A stretch of DNA of 64,000 nt from Cardinalis cardinalis. Lineage: Eukaryota; Chordata; Aves; Passeriformes; Cardinalidae. The notes beneath the pieces were generated by a model. That model was not told where the DNA came from. It ran no database searches and saw only the letters and a program-made list of their open reading frames with translations. This document shows positions 52,591-64,000 of this stretch, piece after piece (the stretch's first letter is position 1; each line of letters begins with the position of its first letter). The stretch spans positions 1,355,635-1,419,634 of the forward strand of contig JACDOX010000116.1 in NCBI GenBank assembly GCA_014549065.1, read 5' to 3'. A program made the position numbers and the translations under genes.

Positions 52591-55500
52591 CCCCAGGCAT
52601 ATTTAAATGCAGATATTTAAATACATCTCCTTTTTATGTAATTTTCTTACGCTTTCTAAGTAAATATATGGTGAACAGCCTTCTGTATTTTGCCTTGAAA
52701 TATTTCTTTAAAAATACCATTCAGTGTTTAGGGAGTGCTCACCCTGAGAGGGCTACTTGCTAAACCNGTTGTCCGTGTAGGTAGGATAGGTGACTGATTA
52801 CAGCCAGACTTTTAATTAAGGAATTGAAGATTGTTTTCACAGATAAAAGCTTCATCTTTAAACTATTTCCTAAGTTTCTTAGGAGGCCATAACTTGCTTA
52901 ATCATCAGTTTTGGGATATGCAAAAGTTGGCAGACTGCAGTGTGCATCCCACTTTGCAGTTCAGAAGGATCTGACTTCTAAGGCTTAGAAAACTCTGAGA
53001 TATAAAATGCAGTGTTACAACATTTTGGAAAGTTCTGGTGCAATACAGGAAAAGGCTATTGAACATCTTTTTAACCCACATTACTTGTGTTTGGTTCTTG
53101 GCATTCACATATTACTCATTAATTAAATCGCAATTCAATTTTATGATATTTTCTGGGCAGTATGTGGCTTTTTCTACCATTTTTCAATATCCCAGTAGAG
53201 TATTACAGAATTTTCTATGGCATGTAGATAACACAGCATTAAGCATTTCACAGTATTTGGTCAGTTATTGCTAATCTAAAGAGTTTGTACCTGTCAGCTT
53301 TGTGAAGAAAATGGAGTTGAGCTGATGTAGCCCCTTATTCAGAGCACCCCTCTGTAGGTCCCAGCAAGGACCTTATCCTCCTCTGTACTGCAGAGCCTTG
53401 TTACAGTTTTTGCTGAATACCACTGGTGTTTTCACTCTTCTTCTGAGAATCTCTTGGCTACCAAGATCTATTTGAGTCTTCTTAGACCTGCTTGCTCTGC
53501 CACTCAACTAGGAAAAAAGTCCTATTCCTTACATTTTTTTGTTGTGTTAGATTTTGGTAAAGGCTACAGAGTAAATGCGAGTTGTCAATTCAATTTAATG
53601 CACTAGATTGCATAATACCAATTTATAGTCATTTTATTTTTAGTCATTTATACCAAGATTATGAAGATTATGTGCTCTCTATCTAATAAGAGGTCTGCCT
53701 AATTGGAGAACGTTTCACATTCTTTTGTTATATGGCAGTACCTATTTTGAATCGATTTTGACTATAGTCAGTGAGAGGACTGAGAGTGAGAAAAATAGTG
53801 AAGACTAATTCCTGGTGTTGTTAGCAGGCAAAAATGTTGTTTGTGGCTGATTATCAACCTTGCAAGTCAGCATGTCAGTAGAGTTAACTGTTCTTGAGAT
53901 AAGTATTTCAGAGAGTTATTTTGCAAAGTGCTTGCTGGTCATCAAACATAATTAATGGTGGAGACCTGGACTGAGTAATAACACCGGGAAAAGAGAGAGC
54001 TTCCTTCTTCGCTTCATATTTGTGAGAAATTTCTAATGCTACAATTTGAACATAGTCTCAGTGCTTGCCATTTAGAAGTTTGCTACAAGGTGCTAAAAAG
54101 ACAAGAAGGTGAGGGCATGGCAGGAAGTGGAAACTAATGGGATAGAATGCACTGCTGGCAGCCTCATCTTTACTCTATCAAAGCATTTGGTTTTTTCAAA
54201 CAGTGGTATAACGTATATGTCATTAGTAGTGACGCACCTTTAGCTTCCAAACTGAATGTGTGCGATTTAGGTTTAGTTCTAATGCTTGTTACTAGAGTTA
54301 ATAGATAAATGTTATTTTAAAAGATGCTCCTAAATTTAATTAGTATCTCAAAGCTGTTTTAATCATGTTTATAAATGCTAAAATGTTATGAATCACACAA
54401 TTGAATGAATCATTCCATTATTGTATAATTAAGACTGACTAAAAGTAAAATTATATTTTAATGGCCCTCTTCTTTCCCATTGAGGCCCATGGCAAGAATC
54501 CCATTGACGTCAGAAAGTGCAGGATTAGGCCTTAATATGATCTGCCTTTTTTGTGAGTAACCTCAGNATAAAATGCTTTGTCTTTTCTTTTTAGGGATGA
54601 ATGTTTAGCTGACTGTTCAGTCACTTGTTCAAAGCTTGTAGATGGAAAAAAATATTTCTGAGCTAACATAAATATTTTTCTCAAAATCTAGCAGATCTTA
54701 TAATTGTTTTTTCAACTCTGAAAACAGATCATTAAAATATTGATCCTGTTGCCTGAGGTTTGTATGTTTAACTATGTTACTAAAACAATAATTTTGTAGT
54801 CTGTGTAGAATTGTTTAGTGGGAACAACAGTAAAATTACCTGGTTGACTTTGAAGTGTATCTTCCTCTGATTCTGTTCAGTGGCACACAACAGTGTGAGA
54901 CTTAATGCCATTGCAAAGCAACAGCTACTTTGGCCTCAGCTAGTTGTTGATGCAAGTTTGGATTGCCACAACTGAAATCTCAGTAGCATAACAAGTTGCT
55001 AACCACAGTAGGGTGAAATTTGTCTCAAGGACATCAAGAAAAACAGGTCAAAGGACTGTAGTAAACTGAGAAGAGTAATGGAATTCATGTTGAGATTCAC
55101 AATCCTCCCGACTTTCAACACATGCTCTGAGTTTAATTATGAATTAATTGGTATTTTTTCAACTCCTGGCATAGAAAAGACAAAAGTAGTATTTTTTTTT
55201 TAATTTAATAATTAAGGTTAAGAAAATGAAATACAAAATTTGTTATATGCTTTGTTGTTGTTGTACATTGGTTCCTCTGTGTGAAAGACATAAAAAGCTT
55301 CTGCCTTATATCCCAAAGCTGGATTCCTCACTCCTTTAAGATTAATCACTATTTTCACAGCTAGCTAAACACATTCTTAGTGTGTAAGCATTTTATATAA
55401 ATCGAATCCCACTGGAAAAAATGGAGAAAGATAATACATTGAATATTGTATGTATGGGAGTGTTCAAGTTACTATCTGAGAGTGTAAGAAGATCTGTTTT

Positions 55501-56284
55501 GAATTCTTGGCCTGAGTCAGATGGACTTCAAAGTAATGTTTTCTGTAGTGTGGTGATTTTTTGAATTGCAGAATTAAGAGAGGCAAGGAGAAGAAGAAAC
55601 AATAGAAACCAACAGCTGTTTTTCTGATAGCTAGATGCATACAAATAAACAACAAAAATCACTGACATGTTTACAAATGCTGTAGGATGGCTGGAAATAT
55701 TTTTTCAAAAATATGTTCTATTTTTCAGAAAAATTGTGTTGTATCTAAATAGAAGTGTTTATCTCTTGCAAATATTTTAATCTAAACATTGCAGCTGTAG
55801 CATAATTAAAATGTGAAAAAGTATCTTCATCAAAATACTGCTTTGCAATAACTGGAACCAAAAAAGAGAAAAGAGGGGTGTTTTTTTTTTCTTTTCTTTT
55901 AAAGTTCTGTGTTTGTGAGATTCCTTAAAATGAAACAAAAAAAAAGTAGTGGGACATTTTTCCTATCACGTGAAATATTAGTGCATAAAATAGTTCCTAT
56001 GTTTGTGTTAATAAGTTTTACATTATTAACATGAATAGCTCTTATTTTTGGAGGTCAATAATGCAGCCAGTAAACTTGTAGTCATAAGAAGTGTAGCTTA
56101 GAGGAAATAGTGGTCAAGACAACTGGAATAAAAATTATTTGATCAGTTCATTATTCAGTGTGCTTCTTAGAGTAGACTGGGAAAAAAACAAAAAACAACA
56201 GACATAAATTGAAATTCATCTTTTCCAGTTCAGAATGAAAAAAAAAAAAAGAAATGTGAAAGAGCAGATCAGTGTAATTGTAAT

Positions 56285-56300
56285 TTATTATTATTATTAT
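56285..56300 (+). repeat. (TTA)n microsatellite
   Basis: Five TTA units in an AT-rich context (TTATTATTATTATTAT). Confidence 0.9.
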
Positions 56301-56489
56301 GTATTGTCTCCTTTGTTTCAGTGGAATCAAAGTTTTAATATCACTGGTGAAGGTATCCATAAAAGCTCTTAAACCTAGGTAATTTGTTTCATCTGACTAA
56401 CATGTTTTACATATTGTGCATTTAGTAATGAGTCAAGTAGCTAGGCCAATAATAAACCAGTACAATACAGACAAAAGAGAGCACTGATT

Positions 56490-56830
56490 TAAGGTCATTG
56501 TGTCAAACGCAGCAAAATACTGTTTATAGCATGTCAGGAATAGCTTTACAATTAGCACTAATTACTGAGAAAAAAGTCAAAACATCAGCTTTAAGGAAGG
56601 ACACTTTTCAGTGCAAGATCAAAGTCGTATCTCTACAGAATAGCAAAGCTATTTAATTGCACCGAAGTGCTAATTGCATTTTTAGGTGCTTTCATGTGTT
56701 TTCCCCCAATTAGCCAGTCATCTCTGACCAAATCCACCTAAGAAGAGATTATGAGTTTTAAAACTCTTTTCTGCACACTTGCGACTGGGGCTACCTGTGT
56801 AAAAGCAGTAGTGCCGTATTTTTATGTAAA
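56490..56830. promoter_or_regulatory. Candidate conserved noncoding element
   Basis: There are five homeodomain-type TAATT/AATTA cores in about 165 bp: CAATTAG at 56549, CTAATTA at 56558, TAATTG at 56654 and 56671, and CAATTA at 56707. Between and after them are non-repetitive words with CpGs retained (ACCGAAGTGC, AAAGTCGTATC, CTTGCGACTGGGG). The texture resembles developmental enhancers found in the long introns of conserved genes. This is judged from sequence texture only. Confidence 0.3.
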
Positions 56831-58497
56831 TTGAGGTCTTTCAGGTCATATTACTAGGCTTGCAGGGATGAAGAAATAAGGAGCAAAGCAACCTCACACT
56901 GTGTGGTAAACAATTACTTAGATGTTCTGTCGTCTTTATGTCAGTGCAAGAAAACAGAAAAGCTACAGCTAACACTCTTTTTGTTACATGGTTCATCAGT
57001 ACCCAGTGTTTAGAGAGAGCTTTTGATGCCTGAGGAAAAACTTGTCTTCAGAGGCATTTCTGTTAATTAGAAAGAATAATTAACTTTTGATGTTTTTAAG
57101 GTAAAATTTGCAGTCTTTTCCTAACTTCTTAAATAATTTAATTTGTGATTTTCTTATTTGTAGAAATTACTGCAATGATTTTTTTACTACCCTTATTTAT
57201 GAGTTTAATTAACATCCTACACATTTATAAAAGTACAAAAAGTCAAGATAATGGTGACAGTTGATAAAACCCATACAGTTTCAGAAAAAGCTATTATTTG
57301 TCAGTAGTTGAACTATGTCAAATACTCATAAACCATGATCTCTTGAGGCAAAATGCATATGCAATATTTTCCTAAGACAATTTTTTCTACATTTTTAAGA
57401 GTCTTACATCTTCCCCCTCAAAATGCTTAGACAACTTGCTGTCATCCAGTCACTGTAGTGGGATCCTGTAGGAAGCAGATACTTTTCATCCTGGTGGAAG
57501 AGAAGCATGTAGTGGAGCCCTACAAGAATGTCTTCATGCATCTTTCAAGAGCTCCAAAGTCCCATCAGAAGTTGCTCACAGAAGTTCTGTTGAGATTTTC
57601 CCTAATAGTGGGAAAGCACTTTTGTAAAGAAGACTCCACCCAAGTGACCAATCTCTCTTTCCATTGTGGTGGTGGGATTCATCCCAGGGCCACTCTGCAA
57701 GTTATCCAACCTGAATTCTGAGCATTCACACTCCTGAGNCCTGCTCTTGTAGTCACAGTATTGTGACCGGTGCTGTCTTCCTTCCTGTGTGCCAGAGCCC
57801 CAGGAAGAGTCCACTGGGTTTTGTACTTCCTTAGAATGAATTTTTCTCATCAGTTAATTAATCATAGCAGACCTGGATCCTTTGTGCGTGCAGTGTAGTA
57901 ATTATGGCGCTGTAGGCTGAGGAGATCAGTAGTCTGGAGCATCCTTTAGATGCAAGAAGGAACTTGGGTGCAAACCAACTGGGTGCTCGCAACATCTGCA
58001 TTTTGAGACCCTGTACAGAAAGGATTCATGGAATCAGAAGAGTGAGAAGGAACCGTTATGATTCTGTGACATGTGGATAAGAGGAAAATATTAGAGTTTG
58101 GTGTCAAGTGTCCTTCACTGTGTTTTGCAGTGCAACTTACAAGATTTTAAGCACATAATTTGTATCAAATATGCACTGAAATACTATCATATGAATGCTG
58201 AGTTTTTCTTTCAAACTGTGATATTTATTATTGCTGCTGGTTACATGGTAAATTTAAGGGTTTACTATTATTCTAATAGTTCTTTGAAATTGAAAGGTTC
58301 AATGAAGCAAACATCCTTCACATGTCCTCATGCTGTCTACTTGACATTTTATTGTGATTAAGGTCTTCCACACCAGGCTCCCATAATTTAAGANGGAACT
58401 AAAGTAGCTGGTCTGTCATGCTGATTTCAAGATCTTTTTTTACTTTCACAGAATTGCAATAGAAAATATTTTTGATTAGTCGTTTGAGTATTTGCTT

Positions 58498-58531
58498 GAC
58501 TTTAAGGAAACNTAGTAGTTTCCTTAAAGTC
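58498..58531. repeat. Perfect inverted repeat, 14-bp arms, 6-base loop
   Basis: GACTTTAAGGAAAC at 58498-58511 and GTTTCCTTAAAGTC at 58518-58531 are exact reverse complements, separated by NTAGTA. Confidence 0.95.
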
Positions 58532-60414
58532 TTGAAACCATGTAGTTTAAAGTTTTTGAATTGTGTCTGAATTTGAGAAACGTTTATTGCTTTTAGAAAT
58601 TGGTAACTTGACCTTGTAGGGCCTAGCTTCATTGGTTCTTGACTGTGAGAAGACACTCAACAGAGAACATCACTGGAATTAATTGTGTAGGACTTGCCTG
58701 CAGAATACATACTTGCACATGAAGTGTTCTGTAGTTATAGTTCATTTTTATTGCTCTCAGACAAGAGGATACCATGCTAATTAAAAGTGACAATTTCAGG
58801 TCCTTGAGTACACTATTTGCTTACCAGACCAATAGGCCAATAAATCTTGCATCTAAGAATAACTAGGGTCATTTGCTTCACAAGAATATAAAAAGGAAAT
58901 AACATATCTGTAGAGGAAGGTTAATTCTAACCCCAGCCTGCTAAATTCAGTCTATAGCATTTTCTAACAAGTTATGACATGATGAAGTAAATGCTATGTT
59001 GTAATGCTGGCATAGTCCAATTGTTTACACAATAATTTTAAATTTTGTATTATTTACACATTTTGTATTTATAATGAAATTTAAATATTGTTACTGCTTA
59101 TTCTTTTGAGAGTACTACACAAAGTATTTAGAGTAGGCACTGTAGCTGTGTAAATGGTACTGTTTCTAAATTTACCATTTCATTACTTTTTTGTTTTAGC
59201 CTACAGTTGCTGCTACCTTACATTAACAGGAAACTGTGTTAGAATTATAGTCTTAGTTTAGTTTTAGTACACTGTCCATTACTATCTCTAGCAGTACATT
59301 CTGTGCTTTTTCCTAATGTAATCTAAAATTCTTTTAGCTTCAAGACAAAGTATGCTCCAAATATATGCATATCTTGATCTGACAGTATGAACGGTACCCA
59401 TGCCACATGCTNTATGGATATTTTTATCCTTTTTAAAGGACTTTGCAAAGATCAAGTATCCTGAAAACAGTAATTACACTATAAGCTTTCAAGAAAAAGC
59501 TTGTCCCATTTTGCTTTTATTTACTGTTGAATTGTTCCTCTCTTAATAAACAGGTCTTATATTGATTCAGCTGTAGGCCATTTTTCAGTTGAGACTGGCA
59601 ACAATTAAGGACCTGTGATTTAGTGAGTTTATTTGTTAAATAACTTAGATGCAGAATTGAAAAGTCTCCGCATTTGGAAGAGAGAATTTCAAATACAGCT
59701 GGGACAGTAGACATACATTTTGTACTCAATGCTTATTCTCTCTTTCACATGTAAACAGTTAATGTTTTGTTATTCCAGAATATGTGCTTTGCACCACAGC
59801 TTTTATGTCTACTAATGTATTGGAGTTTATTCACTCTTAGTGCCTGGGTTCAGTCAGAAACTGTGTCCTTGTATGACCTTGGTCACTGGCGTTTTCATCC
59901 TTCTTTGGTGTTCAAAAACATATTTTTAGAGGGAACTTAAAAAGCACCAGCTTAACAGGAGCTGTAGTGTTTGGGAAAAATTCTTTCTAAAGTCTAAAAG
60001 GTTAGGTCAATTTGCATTAAAAAACTGAAGTATTCCATTCCTTTATGCTTTTCTCTTTCTCAAATGATCCGGTTTTTCACAGTGACTGTGTGAACATCAT
60101 TACCATATTGCTCTCAACACTTCAGATCCTGCCAGGGTCTGAGCATAGAGACATACAATGGAGGATAAGGGTGCTTTGCAGCTCGTAGAAACAGTCTTTG
60201 TTTGAAGGGCCCTGAGGATGAGCATCTACTTTTTTGTTTTAAGTCCCATGAGGTCATGATCCTTTTCAGTTTTCAGCTCTCCTTCCTATGTGCTAAAGTA
60301 CTGGAAGTGATTGGATGGCCAGGCCATTCTAAGCATTCCTTATGCAGGTTTTCTTATTCTGAAGAAATTGAAGCTGGCTATCAGCTTTTTTACATACATA
60401 CACACCCACAAAAA

Positions 60415-60466
60415 TATACATACATGCATACTTATATATGTGTGTGTGTGTATGTATGTATGTATA
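60415..60466. repeat. Compound TA/CA-TG simple repeat forming an inverted repeat
   Basis: The arm TATACATACATGCATAC (60415-60431) pairs with GTATGTATGTATGTATA (60450-60466) with one mismatch. An alternating TATG/TGTG loop lies between. The wider tract from about 60391 to 60477 is simple sequence. Confidence 0.9.
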
Positions 60467-60518
60467 TTTATATATAGGTTTAAAAATAATTATCTTTAGT
60501 ATATTCTGAAGCTGAATG

Positions 60519-60725
60519 TATCAAAGAGTCATTGACTGGTTAGGAATGGAAGGGTCATTGAAGACCACCCTGTCACTATGGGACAGTTTTCACTCGACCA
60601 GGTTGTTCAGAGCTGCATCCAACCTGGCTTTGAACACTGCCAGGGGTGAGGCTTCATGGCTTCTCTGGCCAGCCTGTGCCAGGGTCTCACCACCCTCACC
60701 TCTCTTCTGGCAGTTCGTGTGACTA
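60519..60725 (-). mobile_element. CR1 LINE 3'-end fragment, about 0.2 kb
   Basis: The plus strand shows the complementary CR1 3' end: GACTGGTTAGGAATGGAAGG, then GCTGCATCCAACCTGGCTTT, then CCAGCCTGTGCCAGGGTCTC and CACCACCCTCAC. The ATTCTATG tail has decayed. Both ends are approximate. Confidence 0.88.
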
Positions 60726-60939
60726 TTGAAGACCCTCTTTCTAAGAGTAGTTGTAGAGGAAACTTACGCGTACAGATCTGAATATTATCTTCAGAAAATT
60801 AAGCTCACTTTCACCAAAAGTCACAAATGATACTGTATCACTATGAGGCAATTTTTTTGTTTAAAATAGTAAATTACAGTTTTCTGACAAGTTGGAGCAT
60901 TTTTCATGGAGAAGAGCCGTTGGTGACACTTTCTAAAGT

Positions 60940-61130
60940 GCTGCAACATTTTACTAATTTAAAAAAGTCTGCCTCAGATCGATTGCGACCTTATCAATAG
61001 GATGGTCTCATTCATCTCCTACACCGGCTGCTGTCGCCTTGCACACTAATGGCTTTCAGCTGCAGTTACTCCTTTTAGGAGATTCAACACTTTGTAATGC
61101 TTTCATGTTCTTTAGAGGAGGTGAAGCACT
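60940..61130. promoter_or_regulatory. Candidate conserved regulatory segment with retained CpGs
   Basis: Four CpGs fall within 57 bp (60980, 60986, 61025, 61035) in otherwise CpG-poor intron. The surrounding words are non-repetitive (GATCGATTGCGACC, CACCGGCTGCTGTCGCC, TTTCAGCTGCAGTTAC). Conservation is inferred, not measured. Confidence 0.28.
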
Positions 61131-63913
61131 GTTGGTGGCTTGCTTCAAGACAATGCCTTTCCTTTTATTGCATTCCTCAATTGTATCATATGAAAATGCA
61201 ATTTACTAAATCCTAAATTGCTTGACAGTAAGTGTTTTCTTAATGATGGGTATGAAAATATGGTAAATTTCTACCTTTTTTCTATTCAATAGGTAATACT
61301 ATCAAAAACGTACTACACATAGTTTTCTAGTTGTAGGGGATAGTGTGTTCCATAGCTGTGACTGTTTGGCATTCTTCATTAGATACCTGTTTTGAATGCC
61401 TTTGCAATTTGTCCACACCTTTGGGAATATTTTCTCCATGGGACATATATGTTTCAGTTTAACCTTCTGAAAAATATTTGTTCAAGCAGTTCAGCAGTTT
61501 TCAAGAATTAAATTAGGTTGTTTTGTCCGCCTGAACCATTAATAAATTAATTCCATAGAGTAGCTGTCATGACTTTGAAATTACATGAAGTTTGAAGTCA
61601 GGGTCATACTACTGTAATTTCTTTCCTTGTACAAATTCATCCNCATGTGCCTAAATTTTAAGTATATGCTTACATGTATTCAGAGAATACCTGTCAGAGA
61701 TTGGCAGCACTTGTTCTGTAGGGGGTATTATGCATCCCTTCACAGTTCTCTATCTAAATTGTCTGGAAAAAGGATACAGGCCNTTAAGGACTCTCATCTG
61801 CTATTGGCAGCTATGAAGTAACCAACCATTTGTCCAGTGGGAGAAGCCAGCAAAGAAAATACTTCGGGTGCACCATGCACTCCGCCATCCAGCACTCTGG
61901 ATCCTGGCAAGCCAAAATGGAGGAAATTGTTAGGAGTGAGGAGGAATGATCAGAGACATTCAAAGTGAATGTCAAGGGAGAAAGCGTGCAGACAAATGCT
62001 GGGAGAAGAGCAGGAAGTTTTTGCTGGAAACAGAGGAGGATAAAGTCAAAGTGAAGGGTAGATGTTAGAGCTACAAAGAAGAAGGCAACAGTTTGGAATG
62101 TTTCAAGGAAAAAAGGGCAAAAAATAAGAATCAGGAGTTGGTCAATGAAATAGAGGAAAAACATGAAGTAGAAACATCAAGAAAAGAGCAGGGGTGTGGC
62201 CATGAATGGGGAGTTGGAATGAATGCTCACTAGAGCATATTCCTCCAGAATCCAGAGATTTTTTATCAGCTCAGTCTCAAGAAGGAGAAACAGGTTGTTG
62301 CATGTTTGTATGAGAGCCATTGATGGTAGTTTTGGATTGTTTTAATCTTATAGTTCTACAAATCACAGAAAAAAAATAGAAGAAAAGCTTATTTAACTTT
62401 AAGATTCCAAGTGCTTCTTAAGATTAATACACTGGTGAAGGAAGTTTTGCATGATTAGTTGCATGGTTATTTTGTGTACATTGCATGATAGGTTTTAAAT
62501 ATCTGTTGCATAATGCTTTCCATTCTCTCCTTTGAACAGGACAAATTGTGTTCTGGGGACACATTAGGGCTGCAATGAGGCTGTTGTCTGTAGTACATCT
62601 GCTTCTTTTATTGCGGAAGTTGGAAAATATGTGGTGAATGAATTGGAGACTGTAGAAAAAAGCACAGTGTCATGCTAAGACAGCCAAGTGCTCTGCCAGA
62701 GAGCTGAATTGCTGCATGCCTCTGCCAAAGGCTTCCTGTGTGGTGCTGGGCAAGGCATCTAGGTTTTTACAGGCCCCTCTGTGTCCCAGTATACCAATGT
62801 ACTGTATTTAGGATGCGTAGGTGAAGTCCAGATGCTGTCATGATGTATGTTGAAAACTTCTGTTGCCAGGCACTTCAGCATTTTTTGATAATTTCAACCC
62901 TCTGGCCATTTCTGGTTTTAATCTTTGTCTCAGTTCCTATGTGTAAAATTGTGATAATACAATTCAATCTAGGTCACACTGTAGTTACGGATGTACTGTC
63001 AGATCTTAATTTTTGCAAAGAACACAGACACAGGAGCTGTGTCACCATATGCCTAGGTTGTAAGCATAAAAGCATATTCTGTGCAAAAATAACAGTGTAT
63101 TTTGAAGTTAGTAAGAAATGTTAAATTGATTCTCATTCAGTGACAAGTAATCAAATCTGCACATTCAGTGTGACAGGGGTTTGTTGGTGCTTAATTACCA
63201 TTCTGTCATCATCACATGTAAGCATGAAGGATGAAATTAAGTAGCTAACCTAGCTAGTACTAGTTTTGCCTAACTTCTATGTGTTTGGATTTACAGTGTT
63301 CCATGTCACTGTGTTTACTTGCACATTTTCTTCTGTTTTGGCCTTCCTAGAAACGTACTTACCTTCTAGGTTTTCAATGAATTTGAGATAAGTCTCAGGT
63401 GTTTTAAGTTCCAATAAGTTTTGTCAAAATAATCTTCTGGGTGAAAGGAAGAAACACCAGTACTTCCTCAATCAGCAACATGTCCAAAATCCTGTATGTC
63501 AATTTTTATTAGATGTTCAAAGATCCAGGTAAAAATAGCTACAATGAATTCTCTAATTGTTAAAATGAATGCTGTATTGGATGTCAGAATACCTCATCCT
63601 CAGAAAGGATTTCTCTTCTGGTTGAGTTCCTTATAAATTAACAGCTTTTCCTTCCTATGTTGGTTCTTTTCATACATAAAATATTAGAGGTTTTTCTCTA
63701 AAGCCTTACCATAATGCAATTAAAAAATCAGCAACAGCATAAATCCTTTGGAAACCAGGCTTCATTAATTCATGGGATGGTTCTTTGATTTTATTTCCTT
63801 TTTTTCTTTTCTCATTTAATTAATGTAATTTTAAAATAATTTGGGAAATATTATGAAACTTTTGTGGTAGCAAGTTGTACCCATGCAGGAGCTCATGATT
63901 CTGTAGTGCATAC

Positions 63914-63936
63914 AGGTCACTAAGTCACTTAGGTCA
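63914..63936 (+). promoter_or_regulatory. Cluster of three nuclear-receptor-type half-sites
   Basis: AGGTCA (63914), AAGTCA (63922) and AGGTCA (63931) lie in the same direction with 2-bp and 3-bp spacers, the geometry of DR2 and DR3 elements. It could equally be a decayed 17-bp tandem duplication. Confidence 0.3.
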
Positions 63937-64000
63937 CTAAGACCAACAGATCATGCAGTGCACGGTGTACGGTTCCTGATGGTTGGGTCTGAACCCACCA

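Larger units (their letters stand above)
45581..60518. other. Intronic sequence, no gene seen
   Basis: About 15 kb of AT-rich sequence with small tandem repeats (46375, 52569, 56285), a perfect hairpin (58498-58531), a candidate conserved noncoding element at about 56490-56830, and an unclassified moderately GC-rich block at about 57450-58075. No FBXL17-like exon was recognised. Confidence 0.55.
60726..64000. other. Intronic sequence to the window edge
   Basis: A CpG-retaining segment lies at 60940-61130, a purine-rich stretch at about 61910-62190, and a cluster of AGGTCA-type half-sites at 63914-63936. No gene is seen. The 94-codon frame at 62840-63124 lacks any recognised domain. Confidence 0.55.

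Noticed and set aside
63955..64000. Terminal GGGTCTGAACCCACCA, looking like the end of a tRNA
   Set aside because: No T-arm GTTC consensus, anticodon arm or A/B boxes are present in the preceding 75 bases, and genomic vertebrate tRNA genes do not encode CCA.
1..64000. CRISPR arrays, operons, phage or plasmid features
   Set aside because: No regularly spaced repeats, ribosome-binding sites or dense gene order. The intron, exon and repeat structure is vertebrate.

Overview
The window reads as vertebrate, almost certainly bird, nuclear DNA. It is AT-rich and CpG-poor, with no long open reading frames. Its interspersed repeats are those typical of bird genomes: several 3'-end fragments of CR1 LINEs and two endogenous-retrovirus LTRs of a style I associate with songbirds (starts like TGTCRTGGTTTRA, inverted complement at the 3' end). 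Isolated N calls occur along the whole window, with one dense cluster inside the younger LTR. Nothing suggests bacterial, plasmid or phage DNA.

Only one coding segment is convincing: a 77-bp internal exon at 25250-25326 on the + strand. It encodes a leucine-rich-repeat segment (CVEVIAREG ... LKELYLVSCKITDY) that I recognise as FBXL17, the F-box substrate receptor of an SCF ubiquitin ligase involved in quality control of BTB-domain dimers. The exon has a consensus acceptor and donor and matching codon phases. Everything else is best read as flanking intron of this very long gene: at least 25.2 kb upstream and 38.7 kb downstream. In humans FBXL17 lies at 5q21, which corresponds to the Z chromosome in birds, so the window is plausibly Z-linked (inference).

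Layout: 1-2005 unique intron; 2006-2595 old LTR; 2596-11972 unique intron; 11973-13364 younger GC-rich LTR with 13-bp inverted termini, a polyadenylation signal, a G-quadruplex motif and an N cluster; 13365-17608 unique intron with a TTTG microsatellite; 17609-18640 CR1 (minus); 18641-25249 unique intron; 25250-25326 FBXL17 exon; 25327-36185 intron with an unclassified GC-richer block at about 26.16-26.64 kb and a very AT-rich stretch at 33-36 kb; 36186-36530 old CR1 (minus); 41240-42018 and 44590-45580 two CR1 copies (plus); 45581-60518 intron with small tandem repeats, a perfect hairpin and a candidate conserved noncoding element; 60519-60725 CR1 (minus); 60726-64000 intron with a second candidate regulatory element and a nuclear-receptor half-site cluster at the right edge.

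I found no previously undescribed multi-gene system. The points most worth checking are the exon assignment, the candidate conserved noncoding elements, the LTR without a visible target-site duplication, and a microsatellite that forms a strong cryptic splice acceptor.
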